A stretch of DNA of 64,000 nucleotides from Microglena sp. YARC (taxonomy: Eukaryota > Chlorophyta > Chlorophyceae > Chlamydomonadales > Chlamydomonadaceae): contig CM039462.1 in the NCBI GenBank assembly GCA_022414725.1, forward strand, positions 6,070,021-6,134,020, given 5' to 3'. Position numbers and translations under genes: made by a program. Under the pieces are notes generated by a model. The model was not told where the DNA came from. It ran no database searches and worked only from the letters and a program-made list of their open reading frames with translations. Each line of letters begins with the position of its first letter. Positions within the stretch are counted from its first letter, which is position 1. Positions 45,865 to 56,820 of the stretch are shown piece by piece.

Positions 45865-48087
45865 CTTCAGACTCTGAAGTGGTGCAAGAGAGAGGAGGTA
45901 GATCATCATCATCATCATCATCATCATCAGAGAACAGCCCTCTGCCAGCTGGTCCAACGAGCCAAGGCATCAAAGGAAGGGCCCCTGCGCCCCTGCGTCC
46001 CTGAGCCCTTGCGGCCAAGGGAGCGCCCCTGCGCCTCTCATCATCATCATCAGATGAATCATCAGTCAGCAAGGGCGGGAGAGAGCAATCTGTCTCGTGG
46101 CCATCACCCCGATCTGTGGACGAGTCATCATCGTGTAGGCTGGGGAGATCATCATCGGAATCTTCCCCAGAGGAGTCTGAAAGTAAATCGGGGAGTGACT
46201 CATGATCTAAGCCCTGACCTCTTGCTGGGGCCCGATAGGGTGCCCTTCCTACATGTGGTGGCCTGGGGAGATCATAATCAGACTCTTCCCCAGAGGAGGT
46301 CGAAAGTAAATCGGGGAGTGACTCATGATCTGAGCCCTGACCACATGCTGGGGCCCGATAGGGTGCCCTTCTTACATGTGGTGGCCTGGGGAGATCACCA
46401 TCGGACTCTTCCCCATAGGAGTCTGAAAGCAACTGAGGGAGTGACTCATGATCTGAGCCCTGACCACATGCTGGGGCCTGATAGGGTGCCCTTCCAACAT
46501 GTGGTGGCCTGGGGAGATCACCATCGGACTCTTCCCCAGAGGAGTCTGAATGCAACTGAGGGAGTGACTCGGTATCTGAGTCCTGATCACTTGCTGGGGC
46601 CTGATAAGGTGCCCTTCCTACATGTGGTGGCCTGGGGTGATCACCATCGGACTCTTCCCCAGAGGAGTCTGAAAGTAACTCCGGGAGTGACTCATGATCA
46701 GAGCCCTGACCTCTTGCTGGGGTCCGATAGGGTGCCCTTCCAACATGTGGTGGAGGGGCACGACTTCTTGGGTTAGCCCCTCCCACAGGCAACCTGCTGC
46801 TGCCAGCCATTCCTTCAGGTAATCTGCTGTTCACACCCCCTCCCGCAGGTGATCTGCTGCTGCCAGCCCCTCTCACAGATGAGTGGGCGCGGTTGCCAGC
46901 TCTTCCCCAGTCCGCTGCCGCCATGCCTCGGGACGACGTTGGCATGTTTCCAGTTGGACATCTACTGCTGGGTATTTGTAACCTAGCATTGGTACCTGCA
47001 TGCCTGCCTCCAGGGCTAGTACCAGCACTATTCTCATCTGAGCTGATTTCCCCAAGCAGGTCGGGCATGCTATCATCAGTCTCATTCCCATCACAGGCAT
47101 GGTCCCTCCTGGCTGGGGTGGCACAAGTAGGCAATGCTTTACCACCATGCCCGAGGCTAGGTTGTCCTGGTTGCACCAAGGACTGAGACGCAAGGTGGTC
47201 AGAACCTGAAGCGGGGCTCTGATCCAGAGGTGCAACACTGTCCCATATATCTTGGGACCTGCTGGTTCCTGCAGGTGTCGGTCCGCTGCTGTGTGGAGTG
47301 GCACCACTCGGCCTGCTTGGGGTCAGGAAGCCCCTTGCGAAGCCTGAGTGCTTGAGTCGCTTAGCATGACTGGAAGAGGGTGAAGATTCTGCTTCAGGGG
47401 TGGTGGCACCACCCATGGAAGCATCTGGGTTGCAGGTGTTTCCCGAGGTTATCTGGAATGGAGACCTGGTGTCTTGACATGAAACCTTGGCGGAGGTGCT
47501 ACCCACATTTGTGTCTGGGGTGCCTCCAACTGCAAGTTGTGAACTTCCATGGCTCCCATGCCATACCGAATGCCCACCTGGTACGTTTAGATCGGACATG
47601 GGTGATCGAGAGCAGGCAGCAATATTATTACCTAGACCAGGCTGATCATTCACCTTCTTCATGAGAACAGGAATCGGCATGGGTAGAACTGGAAAGCTTG
47701 GCAGACGTTGAGCAAGTGAGGTGGGCTCTATCTGACCTTGGTAATTGACCTTGGGTGCAGCCATTCCAGTGGAGTGGCACTCCTTTTCTACTTGTTGATC
47801 TAGGGCACCCTTAAGCGGAGCTATAACAGGCAGTGGGATCAACGCGCGGGTTGACATAGAATCAGTTGAGCTGCTTTCTAGTAAACAATCTGAGAGAGTA
47901 GTTGTGCTGAGAGGGTCAGGATCCTCTGAAGAACGAGAACTCCGCGCAACACAAGGAACTGACCATGCTGACGCTCCTATCAAGCTTCTTCCACTTGGCT
48001 GGCCTAGAGCATGATGAGCATCACCCTCTCCCATGCTTGCCATATGATTTGCAGGCATTTTTACATCCAGGATTCTATCACTGCACT
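45865..48087 (-). CDS. Exon 2 of minus-strand gene, acidic repeat protein
   Basis: Acceptor TTGTGTCTTGCAG (AG at 48089-48088) joins in phase with exon 1, giving a Glu codon across the junction. About 740 residues follow. The first 400 are Ser/Pro/Gly-rich and probably disordered. Then come five tandem copies of a 41-residue module with HVGRAPYRAPARGQGSDHE and SLPDLLSDSSGEESDGDLP, then acidic variants (CSLPPLLTDDSSDDDDE and DDDDDLPPLSCTTSESEG). A hydrophobic core followed by Ser/Asp/Glu is reminiscent of SUMO-interacting motifs, but this is only a resemblance. The likely exon end is TCTGAAG/GTGTGT (GT at 45864-45863), which matches the phase of exon 3; otherwise the frame runs on to a stop at 45818. 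Function unknown; probably a nuclear or scaffold protein. Confidence 0.68.
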
Positions 48088-48534
48088 CTGCAAGACACAA
48101 AGATAAGCCACAAGGTTAGCCACTGAGCATGGATTGATGTGTTGCAGTGATCTTTAGGGTTAGAAAGCAAGCCAGGTCTGGAAACAAGTTAATAGAGATC
48201 TGGTGGAGAATGAAACCTGGAATAAAGCATGAGCTTGGGACAGTGGGTTAGAGAGCAGGACATAGTATGGTCTGAGCTGGAACAAGGAGTTGACAGAACA
48301 CGCAGTTTCGGTCTGAGCAGAACAGTCTGCAAGTGGGTGGAATCCACAGGTGGAAAGGCCTTCCTCTCAGATGAAATGAAGGCAGAAGTAAAGCTCAAAG
48401 GCTCATCAACAGAGCCTTTCTAAAGTAACAAGGTCCAAGATTCATTCAAATCCGAACTTGCGACCAACTGGGCGCAAGTATTCCCCCCTCCCTATGACAA
48501 GCTTCGTAACAATGCAATTTCAGTGTTCCTACCT

Positions 48535-48701
48535 TCGAAGGCGTGAGGAACCTGCGTAGACGAGGGGGTATCAAGCATACCCGCACAGGAGCTATCACTC
48601 TGTACGCTTTCGCCATCCTCCAAATCAGAGCCGAGGGGATGGCTTTCCACCTCTTTCCCCGATATCCCTGGCATCTCATTGGATATTGAGTCTCCTTGCA
48701 T
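48535..48701 (-). CDS. Exon 1 of minus-strand gene
   Basis: ATG at 48701 opens about 56 codons (MQGDSISNEMPG..., acidic and Ser-rich) that end at GCCTTCGAAG/GTAGGA (donor GT at 48532-48531; the last exon base is near 48533). Phase 1 matches exon 2. The start is the first ATG of the frame, but an upstream exon cannot be ruled out. If the protein were a true Rpn10, a von Willebrand A domain should lie further upstream; none was seen up to 52 kb. Confidence 0.5.
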
Positions 48702-49600
48702 CCTACGAGCCTACTCAGCGTACTCGGAAGGTGCCTTGCGTTCCAAAACCAGATCAATATCCACAGTAGCCCACTTATTTCGGAACAAGCTAAAGATCAT
48801 TGGCGGCAGAAGCTTGACGGCAAGGGGTTGGGCTGTGCCAGTTGGATCAAACGAGCCTGACTCGCTGGTGAGAGTCACGCTTTTATGTAATGCCCCACAA
48901 ATGGGCAGGTGGAGGGTAGGTATGAAATCCGAGCCTCGTCTTCGTAGTACGTACTCGTGGGTCCGCGTGCACCCATAAGTAAGGGGTGTCTGCAGGCATG
49001 CATGGTCTTGCCCTCGAGTTGGGGACCCCCATGACTACCCACTCACCCAGATGAACGTCCGCAAGGCGTCCGCGTCCGATTAACTTGTCCCGGGGTAGTG
49101 AGTGAGGGGCCCCCCGTGACTACCCAGATGAGTATCGTAATGGATTGCTGAGCTGGCTTTGTTTACACCAGGGACTGCTGAAGCAGGCGCGTTTATGAAG
49201 ATAAGTCATTTACGTGTATCAGTAATTTATGTGTCACACGAGCGACTAAGTGATCCTGAGGGACTGCTGAAGCAGGTACGTTTATCAATATTAGTCATTG
49301 TGTACATCAGTCATTTACACCAAACCCTTACCAGCGTGGTGATCATTTGGCGCATGTAGATTCCACATACCGGTATGTGATTTGTGGGCTCCACCAACTT
49401 AAGGATATGATGAGAAAAATACAAATGCTGGTGCCACTGCCGAAGGCAGGAAGTGGATTCATGTATCAAGTTCAGGAGAGTCATTGGCGGTTGGCCCTGA
49501 TGCAAGCAAGCGGGCTGACCCTTTCAACCTCATGCCTCGTAATAAGAGGTACTATATATTTATATTTAGAGGGCCCGCTAAGCACTGGGCCGCCCTTCGG
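48702..49600. other. Intergenic, with a local duplication
   Basis: Two related ~110-bp segments (49160-49245 and 49260-49320) share GGGACTGCTGAAGCAGG.RCG and TTTAT.A..TAGTCATT. No coding or RNA gene was recognised. Confidence 0.5.
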
Positions 49601-50230
49601 ACCAGAGACGTGTAGATAAGTATGTTACAAACGCACAACAAGTGTCCATTAATCCATTGCATCGAAATACTCTGCAACTGTCTAGAGAGTAGAGAATCAT
49701 AATGTTCCAACTTACAACAAGTGCCCATTGCATTAATTAAACTCTACACCTCGAAGTCCCTGAAAACAAACTGTCCAGTAAATCAAGTTGCATTGATGAA
49801 AATGAAACACGTTGCGTCAACTTATTGTATCATGGGTGGCAAGAGCCTCCCATGATACAATAAAGAGTACCATATGGTGGCTGGCCCCAGTGAAAGCAAA
49901 CGGGCTGGCCCCCTCAACCTCACGCGTCGTAATAAGGCTTGCTGTTTATTAATCTATTTATTAAGGATTACCATTTGAGCACGATGGCAGGCTGATTAGT
50001 GACTCGAAGTCCCGTAAAAAACTGTCCAGTAAATTATTCGATCACAACAAGTGCACATTGCATTGATGAAATGCTTCACCAAAAAGTCCCTCATAACAAT
50101 TCTCCAGTTAATTAAGGTACATTGATGAAAATGAAACATGATCTACAAAATGATATCTCTACAAAGGGAGCAGGGTGCTACGCTGGAGTCCTTCTTTCTC
50201 ACATGCAGACAATGCAGAACACAACGGCAT
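49600..50230. other. Diverged repeats and a perfect hairpin
   Basis: CTGTCCAGTAAATCA..TTGCAT and ACAACAAGTGC.CATTGCAT.. recur three times (49625, 49735, 50040). At 49822-49863 TTATTGTATCATGGG and its exact reverse complement enclose a 12-nt loop. No gene seen. Confidence 0.6.
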
Positions 50231-50239
50231 TCTGAAAAT

Positions 50240-50800
50240 CTGCACGCAGAGGGGATCAGCCAAACCGTGGTGCAAAGAGCAAGCCATGAGAGAAAGCATG
50301 CAGAAAGTGTGCCGAAGTCACGTCCAGGTCAGCCAGGTTGCTGTGCTGAAAGCACTCCATAAGACGAATCATGCAAAAAAGTGTGCCAAAGGCAAGTCAA
50401 GTTCAGCCATATAGTTGTGCAGAAAGCACGCCACAAGAGAAAGCATGTAAAACAGTGTGCCAAAGGCACGTCCAGGTCAGCCAGATTGCTGCGTAGAAAG
50501 CACACCTTAAGAGAAAGCATGCAAAACAGTGAGCCGAAGGCAAGTTAAGTTCAGCCATATCGTTGTGCAAAGAGCACGCCATAAGAGGAATCATGTAATA
50601 CAGTGTGCCAAAGGCAAGTCAAGTCCAGCCAGATTGTTGTGCAGAAAGCACGTCATAAGAGACAGCATGTAAAACAGTGTGCCAAAGGCATGTCCAGGTC
50701 AGCCATATCGTTGTGCAAAGAGCAAGCCATAAGACCAAGCAAGTTAAGTAGGGTGCCTAAGGCACTTCGAATGCATGCATTTGCGTGTGCAGACAGCATG
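50240..50800 (+). repeat. Minisatellite, about 80 bp
   Basis: Six to seven units with GTGCAGAAAGCACGCCATAA, GAGAAAGCATGTAAAACAGT and GTGCCAAAGGCAAGTCAAGT. Moderately diverged. Confidence 0.85.
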
Positions 50801-50804
50801 CCAT

Positions 50805-51300
50805 AGGGTAGACACAGAAACCAGTAGTAGACACAGATACCAGTAGTAGACACAGAAACCAGTAGTAGACACAGAAACCAGTAGTAGACACAGATACCAG
50901 TAGTAGACACAGATACCAGTAGTAGACACAGAAACCAGTAGTAGACACAGATACCAGTAGTAGACACAGACACCAGTAGTAGACACAGAAACCAGTAGTA
51001 GACACAGAAACCAGTAGTAGACACAGAAACCATTAATAGACACAGAAACCAGTAGTAGACACAGACACCATTCATAGACACAGAAACTAGAAGTAGACAC
51101 AAAAACTAGTAGGAGACACAGAAACCAGTAGTAGAGACAGAAACTAGAAGTAGACACCGAAACTAGTAGACACCGAAACTAGTATGAGACACAGAAACCA
51201 GTGGTAGATACAGAAACTAGAAGTAGAAACCGAAACTAGTAGACACCGAAACTAGTAGGAGACACAGAAATCAGTAGTAGAGACAGAAATCAGAGGTATA
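50805..51300 (+). repeat. Minisatellite, CAGTAGTAGACACAGAAAC (21 bp)
   Basis: More than 20 units, clean at the left and diverged at the right (AGTAGGAGACACAGAAA, AGAAGTAGACACCGAAACTA). Cys/Tyr-rich frames on the minus strand are artefacts of the 21-bp period. Confidence 0.93.
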
Positions 51301-51429
51301 CGGTGTTGGGGAACCTAGAGTAGGCCACGGAAGCAAACTCAACATGGCCGGTCTATGACAAAAATATAATGCAATTTAATAAAACGACTCATCTTGGAAG
51401 GTTGCATCACCATACGCCACAACGAATAA

Positions 51430-51690
51430 CAGTACTATGTAATAATAATACAAATGCTTAGACTACTAATACAAATACTACTAGTCTACTACTAATAATA
51501 ATACTTATAATACAAATACAAATACAAGTAATACAAATACAAATAATACTATTTGTATTTTTTCCTGGTAAATTTATTTTTTACTGCGGAAGACGGTGAG
51601 CAGCAAAATTGCTGGCTGAAGCTATGTAACCGAGCTCAAGTCCAAGTAATACTACTACTAATAATACTAATAATATGTCATAACCAATTA
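51430..51690 (+). repeat. AATAC/TAATAC microsatellite plus SINE-like copy 2
   Basis: Imperfect AATAC, AATA and ACAAATAC runs surround TTTTTACTGCGGAAGACGGT, AGCAGCAAAATTGCTGGCTG and AAGCTATGTAACCGAGCTC (51575-51645), the same family as at 33513-33585. Confidence 0.65.
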
Positions 51691-51769
51691 ACCATACAGG
51701 TCGTGACAGCGTCCACAAAAACAAACAATATTCCATCCCCATTAACTTCTTCACCAGGTCTGTTCAAAG

Positions 51770-51968
51770 CCATATTTTTATTTTCGTCTACCACTACCAG
51801 CTTCTAGGCAGCTCCCTGAGACTACCACTGGGCCAAAACCAACGATTCCAGTAGCACTGGAAAGCTGACAATATCAGCATCCAGGTGCCTAGGTTGCTTA
51901 AGGTTTGGATGAAGAGAGAGTCCAGGGAGCTGCCTAGAAGATGCTGCTTGTACCTGAAAATTTAACTA
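51770..51968. mobile_element. Short TIR element, same family (copy C)
   Basis: Left CCAGCTTCTAGGCAGCTCCC; right, on the other strand, CAGCATCTTCTAGGCAGCTC. Matches copies at 25.4 and 44.3 kb. Further single ends of the family (GCAGCTTCTAGGCAGCTCTG) are tandemly repeated at 55850-55985. Confidence 0.65.
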
Positions 51969-52198
51969 TGATTCAAAGCCCTCTGAGAGTGTACATGGCA
52001 CACGCACATGCCCCCTCCCCCAAAATGTACGTGTAAACCTGCGAAAACCAGGAAAAACACTCACGTCTCAGTCAAAATCTGAAAAATATGTCGAACATGT
52101 GTGTGTGTACGTGACTGCGTGCGTTTGTCTGAAACGACACGCAGTCATGTATGCGTTGAACTACCCTGTTCTTTACACGTGCAAATAATAAACCACAC

Positions 52199-53764
52199 TT
52201 AAGGTGGAGCAGTGATCTGGTGCAAGACCAGTCGGTCAGTACCCTGTACAACGAGGTTGGGTGCATGGTAGAAATGGACCCTGGACTCATGAGCCTCCTG
52301 GCTCATATCCTGTAGCTGAAGATTGTGTGCCTCAATCTGTTGGGAGAAGTACTCTAGGTTCTCTGCTGTCCGCACGGTTGTTGCCAGATAGGCGCGGGGT
52401 TGATGCTCCCTAGATGTCACAGAATGCGTGCAGCTGCTGCATGCATCGTCCTCCCTACAGGGGCGACGTAGAAGGCGTGATAGGATTCCCACCAAATCAG
52501 GAATGAAGTCAGGGTTGTACAACAAATCAGAGCCGACGATGACGTCCGGCTCCAGGCAACATGCTCCGTCCTCATCATTCCACGGCAGCTCACATACTTG
52601 AATAGCTCTGGTTGGTTCTAAATGCCCGGTTGGGTGGGACATGTGCACGCCAGCCTTGCTCCCCCGACCGCCCTCATGCTTTACAGAGCAGTGAAGCGCA
52701 GCAGGGGAGTGCACATATTCAGACTGTATTCCGTTCATCTGTAGGTTCATTTGGCAATTGCGTAATGTATCAGAAACTCCGTCAGTAAGGGCTGTGGAGG
52801 ATGCACCTACGCGATGAAGGCAGACCCCAGCTAGGCCTGGACCACAACCAAGCTCGATACATTTCTTACCAGCAACCAGGTGAGGGTTACCCAGAATGAA
52901 TTCTGCGAGGAGAAAGCTGGCCTCCAAAGCATGGCAGCCCGTGCCACCCTCAAGTAGATTGTTTGACTGGTGCAAGGTTATGATTCCTGACGGGTAGGCA
53001 TGGGCAGCCTCAGCCTCAACCTCAGCCCCAGCCTCAGCCTCAGCAAAGCCGACATGTGTTGCATGGCATGGTGGAACTGCCCCTTCATCTTCTTCAAACT
53101 GTCCTGCTCCAAGATCTGCGTTTCTCTCATACAAGCCTTTTCCTGAACCTGAAACTGCGTCTCCATAACCCACACCACCTGCTGCACCACCATGGACATC
53201 CAGAAGTTCGCCTTCAGCTACTGCACATCCTGCTGCTGCTCCTGCTCCACACCCTCCTGTCCGACCAACTTCACTGTCCCCACCACCTTCGCATGCTCCA
53301 CCACCACCATCGCATGCTGACCCGCTTTCAAAGTCTACGACGGCCTTTGCGACATCGACAGCATGTTGCTTCACCACAAGGCCATCGACAAGGGCCTGGG
53401 GAGCAAGGGCCTGGGCATCAGCTTCACCATACGTGTATGACTTGTAGCACCAATTGGGGGGCTCATCAGCAGCCTTGCCCATGGGTGCTGATGTCATCAA
53501 CTCTCCCAGGAGCTCAGCCAGCTCATCAATTATATCCGTGTCATGGTTCGACTCGATGGAATTGAAAAGCAGCTTGAGCAAGCGTGTTCGGTAGCTGTCT
53601 TTTAGCGGGAGGACGCAGAAGACAGGATCCTGCAGAATGTGAAGAATCCTCCTCTGTGTGCTCGAGCCAAATTTAACGCTCTTGCTCAGCCAGCGGACAA
53701 TATGCAAGGGCGACTCTTTCTGGCGAATCATGCATCTCAGCCTCCACTCAGTTTCACCGTTCAT
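52199..53764 (-). CDS. EEF2KMT: EEF2KMT-like lysine methyltransferase (FAM86 family)
   Basis: A single open exon of 521 residues. Residues about 36-92 match the FAM86 N-terminal domain (RRILHILQDPVFCVLPLKDS, then IIDELAELLGELM). The Rossmann-like methyltransferase domain follows from about 255: LLEGGTGCHALEASFLLAEF, the SAM-binding motif I ELGCGPGLAG (304-313), and DVIVGSDLLYNPDFIPDLVG (from 407), which corresponds to the family's acidic-D-LLY post-motif II. In animals and fungi this enzyme trimethylates a lysine of elongation factor 2 in the cytosol. A Gly/Ala/Cys/Glu-rich stretch (about 140-255) between the domains is unusual and probably disordered. No frameshift or stop. ATG at 53764 is the first in frame and gives the expected N-terminus. 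Confidence 0.88.
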   Translation of the reverse strand: MNGETEWRLRCMIRQKESPLHIVRWLSKSVKFGSSTQRRILHILQDPVFCVLPLKDSYRTRLLKLLFNSIESNHDTDIIDELAELLGELMTSAPMGKAADEPPNWCYKSYTYGEADAQALAPQALVDGLVVKQHAVDVAKAVVDFESGSACDGGGGACEGGGDSEVGRTGGCGAGAAAGCAVAEGELLDVHGGAAGGVGYGDAVSGSGKGLYERNADLGAGQFEEDEGAVPPCHATHVGFAEAEAGAEVEAEAAHAYPSGIITLHQSNNLLEGGTGCHALEASFLLAEFILGNPHLVAGKKCIELGCGPGLAGVCLHRVGASSTALTDGVSDTLRNCQMNLQMNGIQSEYVHSPAALHCSVKHEGGRGSKAGVHMSHPTGHLEPTRAIQVCELPWNDEDGACCLEPDVIVGSDLLYNPDFIPDLVGILSRLLRRPCREDDACSSCTHSVTSREHQPRAYLATTVRTAENLEYFSQQIEAHNLQLQDMSQEAHESRVHFYHAPNLVVQGTDRLVLHQITAPP

Positions 53765-54400
53765 GTCCTAGCCAGTGTTTTCGAGAAGCACAATTTATCG
53801 TTTTTTCACTGTTTTCAATGATTCTGAGCGAAATAGGACACCGGCATTTCAGGTCTGGGAAATGTCTACGGTTTCTCTAACGTTGGCAGGAGCAGAGGGC
53901 TTTGGGCAGCAGGGCTGGGCAGGATTATTGTTTCTTTCGCCAGGCTTTCGCTAAAGTTTCTACTCGAAGGGAAGGTCCCGGGTTCACGATATCAAGGTAG
54001 CGTATCCAGAGCGTACCTAGAGCGTACCCTGCTACCGCCTGCGCCTGCTACCCGATACCCGTTGCTACCCAGAACCAGAGCGTACCCGAGCGTACCCAGA
54101 GCGCACTGGTACGCGTACCCTGCCACACACAAAGCCACCCCCTGGAGCCAGCACGCATACTGTTCCAGTCGGTCTCACATGGTGACGTGGACCGAGGTCC
54201 GAGGTCCCCCTCCCGCCGTCAGCTTCCCAAAGCGTACTGCTTTGGGCGAGCGAACGTCATTGATTTCGAGAGAACGTCGTTGATTTGTCACGACTAACGA
54301 CCAGAAACCCTCATTTCAACGCACTTTCCTATATACCTGTCTTATCTGCAGACCCAGAAAACCCACCACCGTTGTATCGATTTCTGCCAGCTTCAATCAA
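53765..54400. other. Intergenic upstream of EEF2KMT, promoter region presumed
   Basis: No coding signal. Repeated AGCGTACCCAGAGCGTACC words at 53998-54125. A divergent or shared promoter between EEF2KMT (-) and the QueH-like gene (+) could lie here, but I see no recognisable core element. Confidence 0.4.
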
Positions 54401-54409
54401 TCTCATCCT

Positions 54410-54690
54410 CAGCTCCAGTGCATTTGTAGGACACTCAAGTGCATTTGGAGTGCAGCTGGAGTGCATGCAGAGTTCAGGACACTTGACATGCAGTTGAAGT
54501 GTAATTGGAGTGCAGTCGAAGTGCAGCTGGAGTTGCAGCTGGAGTTCCTGCAGAGGTCAGAACACCTGACGTGCAGTTGAAGTGCAGCTGGAGTTGCAGC
54601 TGGAGTGCATGCAGATATCAGAACACTAGAAGTGCATTTGAAGAGCACTTGGAGTGTAGTCAAAGTGCAGCTAGAGTGTATTCAGAGTGC
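54410..54690 (+). repeat. Minisatellite, GTGCAGCTGGAGTGCATGCAG
   Basis: Irregular 20-24 bp and ~90 bp nested units (GCAGTTGAAGTGCAGCTGGA, GTTGCAGCTGGAGTKCMTGC, AGAACACYTGA). Confidence 0.85.
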
Positions 54691-54946
54691 CCCCCCCCAC
54701 CTTTACCCCCTCTGCAATCTCCGCTCCCACCCCCACACTCTCTTGCCTCCTCTACTCCCCCTCTCTCCCTAGTGGGCCCATTCAAACCAAACGGCCTCAA
54801 TTTGCCTGCTCGTGCTCATGACAACCCACACACAGTCCAGTGGTGATGCAAGCGAAAGCGTCGTAGTCACACACTCCGCCTGTACCCACACACATCCCAG
54901 TGGTGATGGAAGCGATCGCCTTGTGGTCACACACCCGGCCTCTAGG

Positions 54947-55357
54947 ATGCCCGTAGAGCGCAAAACGAGACGCCCCCTTGTCATTGGGTACGATGGCAGC
55001 AGCTTACGTACGGCAAGTGAGGATTCGGGGTCCTTAAGGGGGGCCTCAAAGAACATGCAGCGTGGCGGTGAGGGGGGCCTCGGACAATCAGAGGAGACCT
55101 TGAGGGGGGCCTCGGACATGCAGAGGGACCTTGAGGGGGGCCTCAGACATCCCCAGGCTTCAGACCTTGAGAGGGACCTCAGACCTTCAGGGGGGACCTT
55201 TAGGGGGGGCTCAGATACTCAGAGCGACCTGGAAAAGAACCGCCTGCTGATTCACAGCTGCTGTGCCCCCTGCTCTGGAGCTATGTTCAAGGATTTTTTA
55301 TCAAAGGGTCTGCAAGTCACCGTCTTCTTCTACAACCCAACATCCATCCAGAGAGGA
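54947..55357 (+). CDS. QueH-like (DUF208) epoxyqueuosine reductase, exon 1
   Basis: From ATG 54947, about 98 low-complexity residues (repeats of DLEGGLRHP, RDLRPSGG type) precede NRLLIHSCCAPCSGAM and VTVFFYNPTSIQR. The HSCCAPCS motif (residues 103-110) and the FFYNP strand are the N-terminal signature of QueH, the iron-sulfur enzyme that reduces epoxyqueuosine to queuosine in tRNA. The exon ends at GGA/GTGAGT (GT at 55358). In-frame ATGs upstream (54812) are possible, but that part is a 57-bp tandem duplication. The leader has no obvious targeting helix. In simple joining, phase 0 here does not match exon 2 (needs two bases), so a tiny exon or one indel is required. The reading frame is otherwise clean. 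Confidence 0.75.
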
Positions 55358-55411
55358 GTGAGTTTTGTGCTTCATGAGTTTTTGCATTCATGTTACTGCT
55401 TATTAGCTATT

Positions 55412-55453
<42 letters not shown>

Positions 55454-56479
55454 TTAATGATCATGCGTCTCGTTCTATATGTATTATGTTACTATTTTTC
55501 AGCTATTTATGTGCTTTATTTAGTTGGGAAGCAAACGTAGATTTCCATTTGTATATGCTGTATAAACGTATAAATGTATGCATATAATCGTGTACACACG
55601 TATGAGTAATTATTGCACTTCTTGGGAAAAGACTTTTACTTGGGTTTAAAGGTATTGCCGCGTTGCTAATTTCATTGGCTCCAGATATCAACTCTCAAAC
55701 AAATATTCTGGCAATTTTAGGTTGTCCAAATCTCAGAAAAAGAAATCACGACCAGAAAGCACGTCGACCCAAGAAGCGCGGTGCCAATCTAAGGGATCCA
55801 TTCAATGCCAATAAAATGTTAATATTGTCCATGTTCACATCATTATTTAAACGCAGCTCCCTAAGTCAGCTACTGATTTCAGACCAAGTATGCTGCAGCT
55901 TATAGGCAGCTCTGTGAGTCAGCTACAGGTTTCAGACCAAGTATGCAGCAGCTTCTAGGCAGCTCTGTGAGTCAGCTACAGGTTATAATAATATAAGTAT
56001 ATAACTACATTGCCATGTTGTCCATCTTCACATTGCACTAGGCTTGCACTATCAATCCTTCAAGCCCACATAGGAGCACAGCTTGTGGAATGAAAGTCTA
56101 GGTGGCGCTCTGATATGTGTGCCATCCTGGCTATCTAAATCAAACTGTAGGCAACATTTAAACAAAATGGTAATTGTGAAAGCTTAATTTTATTGCAAAT
56201 TGTGATAGAGGAGGTCAACAGCTTTCCGATGAGCTATCTAAATGATAAATTGAATGAAAATCAAGAAAGTCAAGTGCCGGGAACTTTTCGAAGCACAACT
56301 CATACGTTTTTATACGTTGATACTCATGATACTCAAGTATTTATGTTGCTATGTTTGCATCAGGGGCAACAAATGGGCTCAAGAGACTTGACCTACTACT
56401 CGGTGCTATCATCCTAAAATAAGCCAATTGAATTATCATTATGATTGACTGGATAATATATAATAATATACATTAAAAA

Positions 56480-56820
56480 CTAATAAACTTGGTTACTCTC
56501 AGGGTTACTCTGCTAATTTATCGCTTAATTTGCTCTCAGGGTTACTCTCAGGGTTACTCTGCTAACTAATTTACTCTCAGGGTTACTCTGCTAACTAATC
56601 GCTTAAACTTGGTTACTCTCAGGGTTACTCTGCTAACTAATCGCTTAAACTTGGTTACTCTCAGGGTTACTCTGCTAACTAATCGCTTAAACTTGGTTAC
56701 TCTCAGGGTTACTCTGCTAACTAATCGCTTAAACTTGGTTACTCTCAGGGTTACTCTGCTAACTAATCGCTTAAACTTGGTTACTCTCAGGGTTACTCTG
56801 CTAACTAATCGCTTAATTTG
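56480..56820 (+). repeat. 42-bp minisatellite, GGTTACTCTCAGGGTTACTC
   Basis: Seven or so units of AACTTGGTTACTCTCAGGGT then TACTCTGCTAACTAATCGCT, very uniform. Confidence 0.93.

Noticed and set aside
45350..46776. Plus-strand His-rich ORFs and a 320-codon ORF
   Set aside because: Shadows of the minus-strand exon 2 and its GAT/CAT repeats; exon 2 has in-phase splice sites, these do not.
50653..51157. Cys/Tyr-rich ORFs resembling a membrane or toxin-like repeat protein
   Set aside because: Generated by the 21-bp minisatellite read on the minus strand.
52978..53565. Other frames inside EEF2KMT, including a 169-codon plus-strand ORF
   Set aside because: EEF2KMT matches a known family over its whole length; these are shadows.
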